A stretch of DNA of 64,000 nucleotides from JBIYSM02 sp044759095 (GTDB lineage: Bacteria; Bacillota; Bacilli; Brevibacillales; Brevibacillaceae). This document shows positions 1 through 9,061 of this stretch, piece by piece; position 1 is the first letter of the stretch, and the number at the start of each line of letters is the position of its first letter. The position numbers and the translations under genes are program-made. The notes under the pieces were generated by a model. That model worked only from the letters and a program-made list of their open reading frames with translations, was not told the origin of the DNA and ran no database searches. The stretch lies in NCBI RefSeq assembly GCF_044759095.2, contig NZ_JBIYSM020000009.1, positions 1 to 64,000 of the forward strand. Reading direction: 5' to 3'.

Positions 1-322
1 TTTGAGCAAACACACGACTAAACGTTGCAATGGATGGAACGGGTCGATCGATGGGAAACCCACATTGGTAACGAAAGCGTAAATCACTGGTAAGTCTCAG
101 ATGAAGAGCAGAAAATTGAGAAATTCCTTCGAGAGGAGCCACCAACAAAGCCCGTAAAATAGCTTCGCGGCTGTGTCCCGTTGCACCTTGGGGCGTAATG
201 CTTCTCAATTCTTTGGCGTACGGACGTAAGTCCAAAACCGAAAAAAACAGGGGAAGGCGTTCTTTGGATTCAAGTTTTTGCAGTTCCTCAAAGGAAAATA
301 ACGATGGCTGGAGAATATACAA
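1..322 (-). CDS. Partial transposase (DUF772/IS1182-like), N-terminal part
   Basis: The minus strand reads openly from a TTG at 322 to the window edge, giving about 107 residues that continue beyond position 1. An AGGAAGGTGA ribosome binding site lies about 5 bases before the TTG. The reading contains FRYQCGFPIDRPVPSIATF, which resembles the DUF772 N-terminal domain of IS1182/IS5-type transposases (family knowledge). The DDE catalytic part would lie outside the window, so I cannot say whether the element is intact. The stretch from 323 to about 470 has no gene and probably holds the end of the element, but I could not identify its terminal inverted repeat. The family assignment is from memory of the motif. 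Confidence 0.6.
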   Translation of the reverse strand, partial: MYILQPSLFSFEELQKLESKERLPLFFSVLDLRPYAKELRSITPQGATGHSREAILRALLVAPLEGISQFSALHLRLTSDLRFRYQCGFPIDRPVPSIATFSRVFAQ

Positions 323-473
323 GTGACTTCACCTTCCTCGAAAAGTTTTCGTGCGTGGTTGCTTGAAAACTTCTCCTTCTTGGGGTGAAGTCCTTTTTTT
401 ATGTTCGCAAACCCTTGTAGTGCAACGGGTCAGAAATCTGCAAAAGGCTCATTTAATAAATAGTTTCTCTGCT

Positions 474-1421
474 TTACAGCTTGCGCAGCTTGACGCTTTG
501 CACGTAATGATTGGCTCCCTTTTCCAATATCAGGCGAGCACGGCCGCGCGTCGGCAGAATGTTTTTACACAAGTTGACACCGTTGATCTCATTCCAGATG
601 CCCGTGGCCACTTCCGTCGCTTCCTCGTCGGACAGACCGGCATAACGATGGAAGTATGAGGCGGGATTGGAGAAAGCCGTTTTGCGCAGCAGCTTGAACC
701 GTTCCACGTACCAGGTCATGATATTCTCTTCGTCAGCGTCGACGTAAATGCTGAAATCAAAGAAATCAGAGACGAACACCTCGGACACCTGCCGCTGGTT
801 TTCGTCAACGGGTATTTGCAGGACATTCAAGCCTTCCACGATCAGAACGTCAGGCTGCCGCACCACCTGCACCTCGTTGGGAAGAATGTCGTAAGCCAGG
901 TGAGAGTATACGGGGGCAACCACTTCCGGCAGACCCGACTTCACCCCTGCCAAGAATTGAATCAGTCTGCGTGTGTCGTAGCTCTCGGGGAAGCCCTTTC
1001 GTTTCAAGAGACCCCGTTCCTCCAAAATGCGGTTGGGAAAAAGGAAGCCGTCGGTCGTGACCAAATCCACTTTCGGATGATTCGGCCAACGTGACAGGAG
1101 GGTCTGCAAAATACGCGCCGTCGTGCTTTTTCCTACGGCCACACTTCCGGCGATCCCGATGATGAACGGCACCTTGGCAGTCTGATTCCCCAAAAACGTG
1201 TTGGTCGCCTGATACAGCTCCTGTGTAGCCCCTACGTGCAGATTCAACAGACGGGAAAGAGGCAGATAGATATCGGTTACTTCTGCCATCGACAGCGTTT
1301 CGTTCAAGCCCTGCAAACAGGCAAGCTCCGTGTCGGTAATGGTAAGCGGGGTAGAGGCACGTAAGCGTTTCCACTCCTCGCGATCAAATGTTACGTATGG
1401 CGATGCCATTTCTGGTGACAC
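474..1421 (-). CDS. coaA: Type I pantothenate kinase CoaA
   Basis: ATP-dependent phosphorylation of pantothenate, the first and controlling step of coenzyme A synthesis, in the cytoplasm. The P-loop [11 protein letters not shown] lies near residues 92-103, followed by family blocks [23 protein letters not shown] and EGLNVLQ. These match the E. coli CoaA family over nearly the full length (315 residues against about 316). I chose GTG at 1421 because GGAG lies seven bases upstream. An ATG at 1409 and an upstream in-frame start at 1451 are alternatives. It is a single gene ahead of dctR on the same strand, with no evident functional link to the dicarboxylate genes. Confidence 0.9.
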   Translation of the reverse strand: MSPEMASPYVTFDREEWKRLRASTPLTITDTELACLQGLNETLSMAEVTDIYLPLSRLLNLHVGATQELYQATNTFLGNQTAKVPFIIGIAGSVAVGKSTTARILQTLLSRWPNHPKVDLVTTDGFLFPNRILEERGLLKRKGFPESYDTRRLIQFLAGVKSGLPEVVAPVYSHLAYDILPNEVQVVRQPDVLIVEGLNVLQIPVDENQRQVSEVFVSDFFDFSIYVDADEENIMTWYVERFKLLRKTAFSNPASYFHRYAGLSDEEATEVATGIWNEINGVNLCKNILPTRGRARLILEKGANHYVQSVKLRKL

Positions 1422-1482
1422 ACCCTTTCTCCGGTTGTTGCCGTGACCCATTCAGTGTAGCACAAGAGGATGGCGATCGGCG

Positions 1483-2184
1483 TCAATTTTTCACAAAGAC
1501 GTAGCGGTTGGTCGGCCTGCCTACTCCTCCGTATTCAATCGCTCTGTGGACCGTCCCGCTCTTCTCCAGATACTCGAGGTAACGGCGCGCAGTGACTCTG
1601 GCGATCCCTACTTGTTCCGCCACTTCTTCCGCACTCAGGGAACGATTTTGCTGCGTCAGGTATTGAATCACTTGCTGCAAGGTCAACGCGTTGAGACCTT
1701 TTGGCAGTTCTTCGGCAACGGAGGGGGACCCGGCAGATGTCTTCCGACGCAAAAGCAGCAGATCCACTTCCGTTTGCGATACGGTTCCCTCCTGCTGCAG
1801 CTGTATCCTGAAACTGCGGTAGTTTTCCAGTGCCTGCTGTATGCGTTCCAGTTTAAACGGCTTGATGATATAATCCATCGCGCCGTGACGAAGCATGGTT
1901 TGGATCGTCGCTTTGTCTTTGGCCGCGGTGATCACGATGACGTCAACTGCTTCGTTGTCCGAGCGCAGCTGCTGGATGGTTTGCACCCCGTCCAAAGCAG
2001 GCATAAAAATATCGATGACGACAAGATCAGGCTTCAGTGCTTTCACCAGCTTTACACCCTCTGCGCCGTTTCCCGCCATTCCTACGACTTCAAAACCAGG
2101 CACGCTTTCAATAAACTGACGATTTACCTCCTGCACCATCGGGTCATCCTCGATGATGATGACGCGAAACGATTGCTTGGCCAC
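1483..2184 (-). CDS. dctR: C4-dicarboxylate response regulator DctR (CitB family)
   Basis: Cytoplasmic response regulator of the CitB/DcuR class. The receiver domain occupies residues 1-125 with the acidic pair D13-D14, phospho-acceptor D58 in VIDIFMPALDG, and K108 in IKPF. The C-terminal 60 residues form a winged helix-turn-helix (AEEVAEQVGIARVTARRYLEYL). The GTG start has GGAGGGGGAG upstream. It overlaps the end of dctS by 41 bases, so the two are translationally coupled. With dctS, dctB and dctA alongside, the layout matches the B. subtilis dctB-dctSR-dctP region, where DctR activates dicarboxylate uptake (known there, inferred here). Confidence 0.88.
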   Translation of the reverse strand: MAKQSFRVIIIEDDPMVQEVNRQFIESVPGFEVVGMAGNGAEGVKLVKALKPDLVVIDIFMPALDGVQTIQQLRSDNEAVDVIVITAAKDKATIQTMLRHGAMDYIIKPFKLERIQQALENYRSFRIQLQQEGTVSQTEVDLLLLRRKTSAGSPSVAEELPKGLNALTLQQVIQYLTQQNRSLSAEEVAEQVGIARVTARRYLEYLEKSGTVHRAIEYGGVGRPTNRYVFVKN

Positions 2185-3745
2185 TTGCGCTCTCCCCCTC
2201 CTTCATCGGAAACGTAATCATAAAGCTTGTCCCGACTCCCAGCTCGGACTCGCACACAAGCTCGCCGTTCCCCTTTTTCACAAGCTGATGAACCAAATGA
2301 AGCCCGATGCCCCTGGTGGACCCACCCTTCGTGGAAAAGCCGCGTTCCAGCATCCGCTTCTGTGTTTCCTCACTCATGCCGATCCCGTTGTCTTCCACGA
2401 GAATGGAGCAGGTTTCTTCATTTTGCTCCACACTGATATAAACCTCTTTCTTCTCTCGTTCTGCCTGTTTAAGGGCATCGAACGCATTTTCAATGAGATT
2501 CCCGAGAATCAGGACAAAGTTGTGGCGATCCATGTAGGGAGGAAATCGTTCCATCTCGCTTCTTCTGTCAATCAACACGTCGATCCCCAGCTCTTTTCCG
2601 CGGCTTACCTTGCCGAGCAGCAATCCTGATATGCTTTCGTCGGAAAATTTACTCGATAAAAAGGACGACAGTTCCTCCTGCCGTTCACTCACATCGAGCA
2701 GGTACTGGAGCGCTTTTTCCGTTTGATTCAGCTGGAGCAGACCGGCGATCGTATGCAGCTTGTTCATGTGCTCGTGATTTTGGACGCGCAATGCATCGAC
2801 GAAAGCTCTCACCCCGGTAAGTTCCTCTGCCATACGCGCTACCTCGGTCCGATCCTGAAAGATGGCGATGGCCCCGACCGTTTTCTCCCCCACCTTAATC
2901 AATAAGCGATTGGACCAGATTAACTTGTTTCCCACATGCAGCTCCTGGTTGATAAATGGCTGCTGATGCTCCAACACCTCAGGCAGTCGGGTATCGGGAA
3001 TCACCTGCCGGATGGGCTGTCCGAGCACGTCTCCTTCAATTTCGAAGATTTGCTTGGCCTTGTCGTTAAAAATCGTAATCCTCTCTTCGTTGTCAATCGC
3101 GATCACGCCTTCGTGCATGGCATGGAAGGTTGCCGTCCGTTCTACCAGAATCCGGGCGATCTCCTGCGGCTCCAGATTCAGCATCTGCTTCTTCAAGTGT
3201 CTGGCCAGTTGATAGGAGCCCCATACACCAAACAGCGAGGACAGGATCAGGGTGATCGCGATGTTGTTACGATGCCTCAACACCATTTCAGAGATGCCCG
3301 GCATGACGTGTCCGACCATCACCACACCCACCTGCTGATGTTCGTTGTTCATGATCGGCGCATAGGCGCGGATCGCGGTGCCCATTTCACCTTTTACCTT
3401 TTGCACGTAGGTATGCTCTGTAAATGCCAGCTCTGCATTCCGATCGGTAAAGACGGTGTTCACGCGATCCTCCAACGGATCGGAAAAGCGGACGCGCCTC
3501 ATGTCCATCACGACGACATAGGTGACGTCGTTGGCGATTCGAATGCGATTGGCCGTCGGATTAATGGTTCGCCATCCGTCAGGCTCCTCAATGCTTTGTT
3601 GGATCAGCGGAATTTCTGCCACCGTTCTCGCCGTGGTCAGAAGCCGCTGCCCCAGCTCCGCCTCTTCTAATTCAATCATGCTTCCCAGGACGATAATACC
3701 GCCGATCACGAGCGAGAAAAGGACAATGCCCACGGAGAGCAGCAT
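2144..3745 (-). CDS. dctS: C4-dicarboxylate sensor histidine kinase DctS (DcuS/CitA family)
   Basis: Membrane sensor kinase that passes dicarboxylate signals to DctR. From the ATG: transmembrane helix at residues 1-25, an extracytoplasmic sensor domain to about 160, a second helix to about 185, a PAS domain (HEGVIAIDNEERITIFNDKA) near 210-300, the phospho-acceptor block NHEHMNKLHTIAGLLQL, then ATPase N-box NLIENAFDAL and G-boxes DNGIGM and STRGIGLHLV. The start is uncertain. The ATG at 3745 has no good ribosome site, whereas in-frame CTG at 3778 has GGAAG seven bases upstream and adds a peptide like that of B. subtilis DctS (see findings). It is divergent from dctB. Confidence 0.88.
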   Translation of the reverse strand: MLLSVGIVLFSLVIGGIIVLGSMIELEEAELGQRLLTTARTVAEIPLIQQSIEEPDGWRTINPTANRIRIANDVTYVVVMDMRRVRFSDPLEDRVNTVFTDRNAELAFTEHTYVQKVKGEMGTAIRAYAPIMNNEHQQVGVVMVGHVMPGISEMVLRHRNNIAITLILSSLFGVWGSYQLARHLKKQMLNLEPQEIARILVERTATFHAMHEGVIAIDNEERITIFNDKAKQIFEIEGDVLGQPIRQVIPDTRLPEVLEHQQPFINQELHVGNKLIWSNRLLIKVGEKTVGAIAIFQDRTEVARMAEELTGVRAFVDALRVQNHEHMNKLHTIAGLLQLNQTEKALQYLLDVSERQEELSSFLSSKFSDESISGLLLGKVSRGKELGIDVLIDRRSEMERFPPYMDRHNFVLILGNLIENAFDALKQAEREKKEVYISVEQNEETCSILVEDNGIGMSEETQKRMLERGFSTKGGSTRGIGLHLVHQLVKKGNGELVCESELGVGTSFMITFPMKEGESASGQAIVSRHHHRG

Positions 3746-3871
3746 AATTTTCCATTGGATTTTCAGAGTCTTGATCAGTGATTTACTTCCTTTCGCGATA
3801 GATTCCCTGCTACCATATATTTTAGGAACAGACAGTGAGGTAAATCAACCAGATTAGAGCAGGTGGAAATC
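3746..3871. promoter_or_regulatory. Divergent dctS/dctB control region
   Basis: A region of about 125 bases separates the oppositely transcribed dctSR and dctB genes and should hold both promoters. It contains the AAGGAAG ribosome site of dctS and the AGGTGG site of dctB. I could not define a confident operator or promoter. DctR control is plausible from the B. subtilis model but not seen in the sequence. Confidence 0.4.
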
Positions 3872-4918
3872 ATGAGGTCCTTTGTCAGCATCGGATTGTT
3901 TATCGTTGTCGGGCTGCTTGCCGCTTTGGCGACAGGCTTTCGCTCAGACTTGTTTACCCAGCTTGGGTACGACCAGGAGCAAGAAAAACTGCAGCAGCGC
4001 ATTATCATCAAATTCAGCCACGTCGTCGCAGAAAATACGCCAAAGGGGTTGGCCGCTGCAAAATTTTCCAGTCTGGTCAACGAAAAAACCGGCGGCAAGG
4101 TGGAGGTACAGGTGTTTCCCAACGGCATTCTGCATTCCGACGAAACGGAAATTCCTGCCCTCCAGCGCGGCGATATCCAGATGATCGCGCCCGCCTTTTC
4201 CAAACTGTCCAATCTCATACCGGCTTGGCTGGCATTGGATCTTCCCTATGTCTTCCTCGATCAGCAGGACGTGGAGCGCGCCTTCCGCGGCGAAATTGGC
4301 GAGATGCTGTTTCAAACCCTCGAGCCGCACAACATGAAGGGACTCGCCCTTTGGAGCAACGGATTTAAACAGATGACGAGCAATAAGCCGATTCGCACCC
4401 TGGAAGACTTTGCGGGGCAGCGTTTCCGCATCATGCGAAGCCATGTTTTGGAAACCCAGTTTCAAGCCCTGAACGCCAAAGCAGTCCCCATTCCCTTCAA
4501 CGAGACCTACTCCCAACTGGAAAAAGGCGTGATCGACGGCGGGGAAAATACCATTTCCAATATCTATACCAAGCGGCTCTATCAGGTGCAAAAATACATG
4601 ACAACCAGCAATCACGGCTATTTGGGGTACGCGGTCATCGTGAATCAAGACTTTTGGAACAAGCTTCCAACCGACATCCAAGACAAGATTCTGGAAGCGA
4701 TGAAAGAAACGACCGAGTGGAACTACGATCAGGCGGCGGCGATGAACGAACAGCAGCTCAAGCTGTTGAAGGAGAACTCCCGCCTGCAGATTTACGAGCT
4801 TGCTCCTGAAGAGCGTACGGTCTGGAAGCAAGCCTTGTACCCGATCTATGATCAATACACCCCTGTCATTGGAGAAGAAATCGTGTCCAAACTGAAACAG
4901 CTTCAAGAGCAGAGGTAA
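3872..4918 (+). CDS. dctB: TRAP-type dicarboxylate-binding protein DctB (co-sensor)
   Basis: Secreted or membrane-tethered binding protein of the DctP (TRAP) family, 348 residues. An N-terminal hydrophobic segment (SIGLFIVVGLLAALATG) acts as signal or anchor. The family pattern is clear: KFSHVVAENTPKGLAAAKF, RFRIM near residue 188 with the ligand-binding arginine, and PFNETYSQLEKGVIDGGENT. No DctQM genes adjoin it. Instead it lies beside dctSR, as in B. subtilis, where DctB works with DctS in sensing. ATG 3872 was chosen because AGGTGG lies five bases upstream; a GTG at 3863 is the alternative. It is paralogous to the TRAP protein at 18.5-19.5 kb. Confidence 0.85.
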   Translation: MRSFVSIGLFIVVGLLAALATGFRSDLFTQLGYDQEQEKLQQRIIIKFSHVVAENTPKGLAAAKFSSLVNEKTGGKVEVQVFPNGILHSDETEIPALQRGDIQMIAPAFSKLSNLIPAWLALDLPYVFLDQQDVERAFRGEIGEMLFQTLEPHNMKGLALWSNGFKQMTSNKPIRTLEDFAGQRFRIMRSHVLETQFQALNAKAVPIPFNETYSQLEKGVIDGGENTISNIYTKRLYQVQKYMTTSNHGYLGYAVIVNQDFWNKLPTDIQDKILEAMKETTEWNYDQAAAMNEQQLKLLKENSRLQIYELAPEERTVWKQALYPIYDQYTPVIGEEIVSKLKQLQEQR

Positions 4919-4968
4919 TGCTCCGCTCCTTTAAGGTGTGGGGAAAGTTTCTGTAATGTAAGAAGCAA

Positions 4969-5080
4969 GTTTCCGATCTTCGCTCCGGTCTACGTCCTGC
5001 AATGAAGATAGAACTGTCCGCTCCGCAGGATTCGCAGGGGAGCGTCAAAGCCGTGTCGCTACGCAGCCTATCAGAGGTGA
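4969..5080 (-). repeat. R1 element, partial inverted copy (R1a)
   Basis: On the minus strand this stretch matches about the 3' half of the elements at 5153-5345 and 41466-41664. Shared blocks include the GCGGAGCGGACAGT core and GGCTTTG followed by CGCT and CCCTGCGAAT. It lacks the 5' half and a recognisable terminal stem. It fills, with R1b, the 552-base gap between dctB and dctA, which holds no supported gene. Confidence 0.55.
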
Positions 5081-5152
5081 CGGTGGTTTTTCAACAAGTT
5101 TAGAGCAGCTAGCCCACTGATGAGTTTGTCGATAAAGTGGATTGCGTATGAT

Positions 5153-5345
5153 GAGGCGGTTTTTCCAGCCAAGCGACTTATGTAGCCCATCTTAGTGCCG
5201 CGACGTGGACGCAGGGAAAACGCAGCGCTACTCTGAAAAAACCTCATCGTGACGCTACTTTAGCGCTGCCCCTGCGATCGTCGCAAACGGACAGATTCAC
5301 TTCCCTGCAGGGCGAAGTACGGAGCGCAGGTGGAAAAACCGCCTC
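5153..5345 (+). repeat. R1 element, full copy with 15-bp terminal inverted repeat (R1b)
   Basis: A 193-base intergenic element bounded by a perfect 15-bp inverted repeat, GAGGCGGTTTTTCCA at 5153-5167 and TGGAAAAACCGCCTC at 5331-5345. The interior has further short stems and the conserved CGGACAG block near 5288. The copy at 41466 has the same layout with a differently sequenced terminal stem. There are no coding signs. It could be a structured RNA, a MITE-like element or a REP-like repeat. Confidence 0.7.
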
Positions 5346-5433
5346 TAGTAATTTTGAACGAAATCAGACCAAAATGAACAATATGACCGCATTCTTCTCA
5401 TTCGTTCACAGAACTTTTACAATTGATCCATAA

Positions 5434-5448
5434 CTAAAGCGCTTACAA
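5434..5448. promoter_or_regulatory. Possible CcpA cre-like site upstream of dctA
   Basis: CTAAAGCGCTTACAA lies 23 bases before the dctA start. Its core AAGCGCTT and right half agree with the cre consensus, with two mismatches at the outer positions. Carbon catabolite repression of a dicarboxylate transporter would be expected, but binding is inferred. Confidence 0.4.
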
Positions 5449-5470
5449 CTTATCAAGAGGGTGTGTAGAG

Positions 5471-6733
5471 ATGCGGGTCAATTTTCGTAACCTGACCGTC
5501 CAGGTCGTCATCGCCATTGTCATAGGGATCCTGGTCGGCCACTTTTTCCCCAAATTCGGTGCAGAACTGAAGGTGCTGGCTGACGTTTTCGTCAAGCTGA
5601 TCAAAATGATCATTCCACCGATCGTCTTCTTTACGGTTGTAAACGGAATCGCCGGAATGGGCGACATGAAGAAGGTCGGAAAAATCGGCGGAAAGGCCTT
5701 GATCTATTTTGAAATCGTTACCACGATTGCTCTCGCGATCGGTCTTCTCGTCGTGAACCTGGTGAAGCCCGGAGTCGGCTTTGACAAGAGCGCCGTGAGC
5801 GGCGGTGATATCTCCAAATACACCAAAGCGGCGGAAGAAACCAGCCACGGGTTTGTCGACTTTCTCGTCAACATCATCCCTGACAATGTCGTCGGCGCGA
5901 TGGCAAAAGGAGAACTCCTGCCCATTCTCTTCTTCGCCGTCCTGTTCGGACTCTCGCTGGCAGCCATGGGTTCCAACGCTAAACCGGTTATTCAGCTGTT
6001 TGACAAGTTGACGCACGGCTTCTTCGGAGTCGTCAACATGATCATGAAGGTTTCTCCCATTGCCGCATTCGGTGCCATGTCTTACACCATCGGCAAATTC
6101 GGCCTCAAGTCACTGACTTCGCTGGGCATGCTGATGGCTTCCGTCTATATCACCATGTTCCTGTTCATCGTCGTGGTGCTTGGCCTCATCGCCAAATACT
6201 ACAACTTCAGCATCTTTTCCTTCATCAAGTACATTCGCGAAGAGATTCTGCTCGTACTCGGCACGTCTTCTTCGGAATCCGCGCTGCCGCGCATGATGGA
6301 GCGGCTGGAGAAGTACGGCTGTTCCAAATCGGTCGTCGGTCTGGTTGTCCCGACAGGGTACTCGTTCAACCTGGACGGCACCTCCATTTACCTGTCCATG
6401 GCAGCCCTCTTCATCGCACAGGCATACGGCATTGATCTGACCATCTGGCAGCAGTTGACCCTTCTCGGCGTACTGATGCTCACGTCAAAAGGCGCAGCAG
6501 GGGTAACGGGATCCGGCTTCATTACACTGGCCGCGACACTGGCCGCCTTCCCGATGATCCCTGTGGAAGGAATCGCTCTTCTGCTCGGTGTCGACCGCTT
6601 CATGTCCGAAGCACGCGCCATTACCAACCTGATCGGAAACGGTGTGGCGACAGTGGTAGTTGCCAAGCAGGAAAAAGAGTTCCACCCGACAAGTACCGCA
6701 GATGTGAAAGATGTCTCGACCATGACAGCATAG
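5471..6733 (+). CDS. dctA: C4-dicarboxylate:cation symporter DctA (DAACS family)
   Basis: Inner-membrane symporter for succinate, fumarate and malate, 420 residues, the usual family length. It shows about eight transmembrane helices, the serine-rich re-entrant loop [14 protein letters not shown], the [10 protein letters not shown] motif, [13 protein letters not shown] and the C-terminal [25 protein letters not shown]. The last favours DctA over glutamate carriers. The B. subtilis counterpart is called DctP. Its position after dctB and beside dctSR supports regulation by that system. A cre-like sequence lies just upstream, and a strong hairpin follows the stop. Confidence 0.9.
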   Translation: MRVNFRNLTVQVVIAIVIGILVGHFFPKFGAELKVLADVFVKLIKMIIPPIVFFTVVNGIAGMGDMKKVGKIGGKALIYFEIVTTIALAIGLLVVNLVKPGVGFDKSAVSGGDISKYTKAAEETSHGFVDFLVNIIPDNVVGAMAKGELLPILFFAVLFGLSLAAMGSNAKPVIQLFDKLTHGFFGVVNMIMKVSPIAAFGAMSYTIGKFGLKSLTSLGMLMASVYITMFLFIVVVLGLIAKYYNFSIFSFIKYIREEILLVLGTSSSESALPRMMERLEKYGCSKSVVGLVVPTGYSFNLDGTSIYLSMAALFIAQAYGIDLTIWQQLTLLGVLMLTSKGAAGVTGSGFITLAATLAAFPMIPVEGIALLLGVDRFMSEARAITNLIGNGVATVVVAKQEKEFHPTSTADVKDVSTMTA

Positions 6734-6750
6734 GTAAAGGAGAAACGTGG

Positions 6751-6783
6751 AAACGCCTGATCGACGACGATCAGGCGTTTTTT
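6751..6783 (+). terminator. Intrinsic terminator after dctA
   Basis: AAACGCCTGATCG (6751-6763) pairs perfectly with CGATCAGGCGTTT (6768-6780) around a four-base loop, followed by further Ts. The stop codon of the convergent citE-like gene (6771-6773) lies inside the hairpin, so the structure serves or overlaps both units. Confidence 0.8.
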
Positions 6784-7637
6784 GCTTTTCCCTGCCCCAG
6801 TATTCTCTTCGCGCGCTCCGCCACAGGATAATCAACCATTTTACCTCCGACCTGAACAGCAGCAAAACCGGAAGCCACTGCCTCGTCAAACGCTGCCGCT
6901 ATTCTTTTCGCTTCCTCGATCTCCTCCTCAGTGGGGGAAAACACGTCGTTTACCACTTCGATCTGATGCGGGTGAATGACCAGCTTGCCTTGAAAGCCAA
7001 GCTGTCTGGCCAGTTTTGCATCAACCGCCAACCCTTCGGAGTCGTCCAAATGGATGTAGACGGCGTCTATGGGCGCTTCGATGCCGGCCGCTCTGGAGAC
7101 GACGACCAACTGGGATCTCGCAAACAAGATCTCTGTCCCTTCTTTTGTCAGCTGTGCGCCGATGTCCAGGGTATAATCGACGGAGCCAAACGCCAGCCGC
7201 TTCACCCTGCTGTTCGCGGATGCGATCTCAAAGGCATGATAAAGTCCGAGAGCCGACTCGATCAGCGGAACCACTTCCATCGCACCTGTCTGAAGGCCGT
7301 GTTGATTCTCCCGCTTCGCAAGGAGGCAGTCTGCTAACGAAACATGTTCTTTGCTGGCCGCTTTCGGCAGCACGATACCGGCCAAATCGGGACCGGCAAC
7401 AGCGCAGACGTCGTCCAAAAAGTAAGGTGTAGAAGGATCGTTCACTCTGACAAACTGAACCTTGCCGCGATTGTTGCGAAGCGCATGCGTTACCATGTCC
7501 CGCGCCTTCTCTTTTTCCTGGAGCGGGACGGCATCCTCCAAATCGTAGATGATCACGTCCGCCTGAAGTTCTTTTGCCTTTTCCAACCGCCGCTGATGAT
7601 TGCCGGGGACAAACATCCAGGAGCGAAACAGAGACAT
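6771..7637 (-). CDS. CitE-family (HpcH/HpaI) acyl-CoA lyase, malyl/citramalyl-CoA lyase-like
   Basis: Predicted to cleave a beta-hydroxyacyl-CoA (citramalyl-CoA or malyl-CoA) to acetyl-CoA plus pyruvate or glyoxylate. The 288 residues carry family marks: SWMFVPGN near the N-terminus, DLEDAV with the metal-ligand acid, LPKAAS, PLIES, FGSVDYTLDIG, and GKLVIHPHQIEVVNDVFSPT. No citrate lyase partner subunits (CitD, CitF) are nearby, which argues against citrate lyase. ATG 7637 follows AGGGAGGAG. It is the last gene of the sdh-fum operon, 14 bases after the fumarase beta gene. The exact substrate cannot be read from the sequence. Confidence 0.85.
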   Translation of the reverse strand: MSLFRSWMFVPGNHQRRLEKAKELQADVIIYDLEDAVPLQEKEKARDMVTHALRNNRGKVQFVRVNDPSTPYFLDDVCAVAGPDLAGIVLPKAASKEHVSLADCLLAKRENQHGLQTGAMEVVPLIESALGLYHAFEIASANSRVKRLAFGSVDYTLDIGAQLTKEGTEILFARSQLVVVSRAAGIEAPIDAVYIHLDDSEGLAVDAKLARQLGFQGKLVIHPHQIEVVNDVFSPTEEEIEEAKRIAAAFDEAVASGFAAVQVGGKMVDYPVAERAKRILGQGKAKNA

Positions 7638-7651
7638 TCTCCTCCCTCCAT

Positions 7652-8206
7652 TCAATCTTCTCGATAGTTTTCAACGCCCTGCAAATAAAGGTCATTGCCG
7701 TAGATGTCATTGATTACAACCGCCGAAAACGAGTCTACGACAAGCTTTCGGATCGCTTCCGGGCCGAGGTCTTCATAGGCGACGATTTCCTGTGCCTGGA
7801 TCGACTTCGCCAAAAGCGCTCCGGATCCGCCGACAGCGGCGAAATAGACGGCCTTGTTCCGGGCGATGGAGTCCCTTACTTCCTGATTTCGGTATCCCTT
7901 GCCGATCATGCCTTTCAGTCCAAGATCCAGGAGCTTTGGCGCGTACTTGTCCATCCGTCCGCTCGTAGTTGGACCCGCCGATCCGATTACCTGTCCGGGC
8001 TTGGCGGGAGTGGGGCCGACATAATAGATGACCTGCCCTTTTACGTCAAACGGAAGCGGTTCTCCCTTTTCCAAAAGCTCCATCATCCGCTTGTGAGCGG
8101 CGTCTCTGGCCGCATACACGACTCCGCTGATCAGGACCCGATCACCGGCACGCAAGCTTTCAATCACTTCATTCGACAAAGGCGTGGTGATGTGTTTACC
8201 CGACAT
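7652..8206 (-). CDS. Class I fumarase / tartrate dehydratase family, beta subunit
   Basis: Small subunit of an iron-sulfur hydro-lyase, 184 residues. Family features are AGDRVLISGVVYAARDAAHKR at the start, the GPTPAKPGQVIGSAGPTTSGRMD block and GMIGKG. It pairs with the alpha subunit 12 bases upstream. Class I fumarases hydrate fumarate to malate, and relatives act on mesaconate (giving citramalate) or L-tartrate (family knowledge). Here the neighbouring dehydrogenase, CoA ligase and lyase make fumarase or mesaconase activity most likely. The start has AGGGGG upstream. Confidence 0.88.
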   Translation of the reverse strand: MSGKHITTPLSNEVIESLRAGDRVLISGVVYAARDAAHKRMMELLEKGEPLPFDVKGQVIYYVGPTPAKPGQVIGSAGPTTSGRMDKYAPKLLDLGLKGMIGKGYRNQEVRDSIARNKAVYFAAVGGSGALLAKSIQAQEIVAYEDLGPEAIRKLVVDSFSAVVINDIYGNDLYLQGVENYRED

Positions 8207-8218
8207 AATCGATGCCCC

Positions 8219-9061
8219 CTAGAGTAGAACTTCCTTGTGCCGGCTGGCATGGCAGTTGATGTTCACGGCAACAGGGAGAGAAGCGATATGGCAGGGGTGT
8301 ATCTCGATCTTCACGTCAAGCGCAGTCGTTCGTCCGCCCATCCCCTGAGGGCCGATGCCCAGCTTGTTGCACAACTCGGTCAACTCTTCTTCCAAAGCGG
8401 CGATCTCCGGCCGCGGGCTGCGCTCCCCAATCGGGCGAAACAGTGATTTTTTGGCCAGATAAGCGGACTTCTCAAACGTACCGCCGATTCCCACACCGAC
8501 GATTACCGGCGGACAAGCATTGGGCCCCGCTTTTCGGACTGTGTCCAGGATAAAATCTTTTACCCCCTGCAGACCGTCAGACGGCTTCAGCATTTTGAGC
8601 GCGCTCATATTCTCGCTTCCTCCGCCTTTGGCGGAAAAGTGAATGGTGATTCTGTCTCCCGGCACCAGCTCCACATGTACGACGGCTGGTGCGTTGTCCC
8701 CTGTATTTACCCGCTCGAGCGGATGGCCGACGACAGAATTGCGCAGATAGCCTTCACCGTATCCCTTGCGTACCCCGTCGTTGATCGCGTCGTACAAGCT
8801 CCCCCCGACAATGCGGCAATCCTGCCCAAGCTCCACGAGAAAAACGGCATAGCCGGTATCCTGGCACATCGGCACCCGTTCCGTTGAAGCGATCTCGGCA
8901 TTGTCTATCAACTGCTGCAACACGTCCTTTCCTGTCTCGGATACTTCCGTTTTCAGCGCGTTTTTGAACGCCTGCACGACATCCTCACCCAGGTCGTAGT
9001 TCGCCCGCTGGCACATGTCGGCCACCTTTTCCACAATCTCGTCATAAAGGACCTCTCTCAT
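8219..9061 (-). CDS. Class I fumarase / tartrate dehydratase family, alpha subunit
   Basis: Catalytic, iron-sulfur-binding subunit, 280 residues. Cluster cysteines are visible in PMCQDTGYAVF, in GPNACPPVIVGVGIGG and in LCNKLGIGPQGMGG. Two-subunit enzymes of this type include fumarase, L-tartrate dehydratase and mesaconase. ATG 9061 overlaps the sdhB stop codon (ATGA) and has AAGGTGG upstream, so the gene is coupled to sdhB. The overlap supports the reading that the dehydrogenase and hydro-lyase act in sequence on one carbon skeleton. The substrate is not settled by sequence. Confidence 0.88.
   Translation of the reverse strand: MREVLYDEIVEKVADMCQRANYDLGEDVVQAFKNALKTEVSETGKDVLQQLIDNAEIASTERVPMCQDTGYAVFLVELGQDCRIVGGSLYDAINDGVRKGYGEGYLRNSVVGHPLERVNTGDNAPAVVHVELVPGDRITIHFSAKGGGSENMSALKMLKPSDGLQGVKDFILDTVRKAGPNACPPVIVGVGIGGTFEKSAYLAKKSLFRPIGERSPRPEIAALEEELTELCNKLGIGPQGMGGRTTALDVKIEIHPCHIASLPVAVNINCHASRHKEVLL

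Noticed and set aside
4919..5470. A small gene between dctB and dctA
   Set aside because: Short frames exist but have no ribosome sites; the stretch is explained by R1 copies and the dctA promoter region.
5346..5470. Sigma-54 promoter for dctA, as in some proteobacteria
   Set aside because: No TTGGCAC-N5-TTGC pattern is present, and the DctSR type here does not use sigma-54.
6771..7637. CitE subunit of citrate lyase
   Set aside because: No citD, citF, citX or citG genes are nearby, and the surrounding acyl-CoA enzymes fit a stand-alone acyl-CoA lyase.
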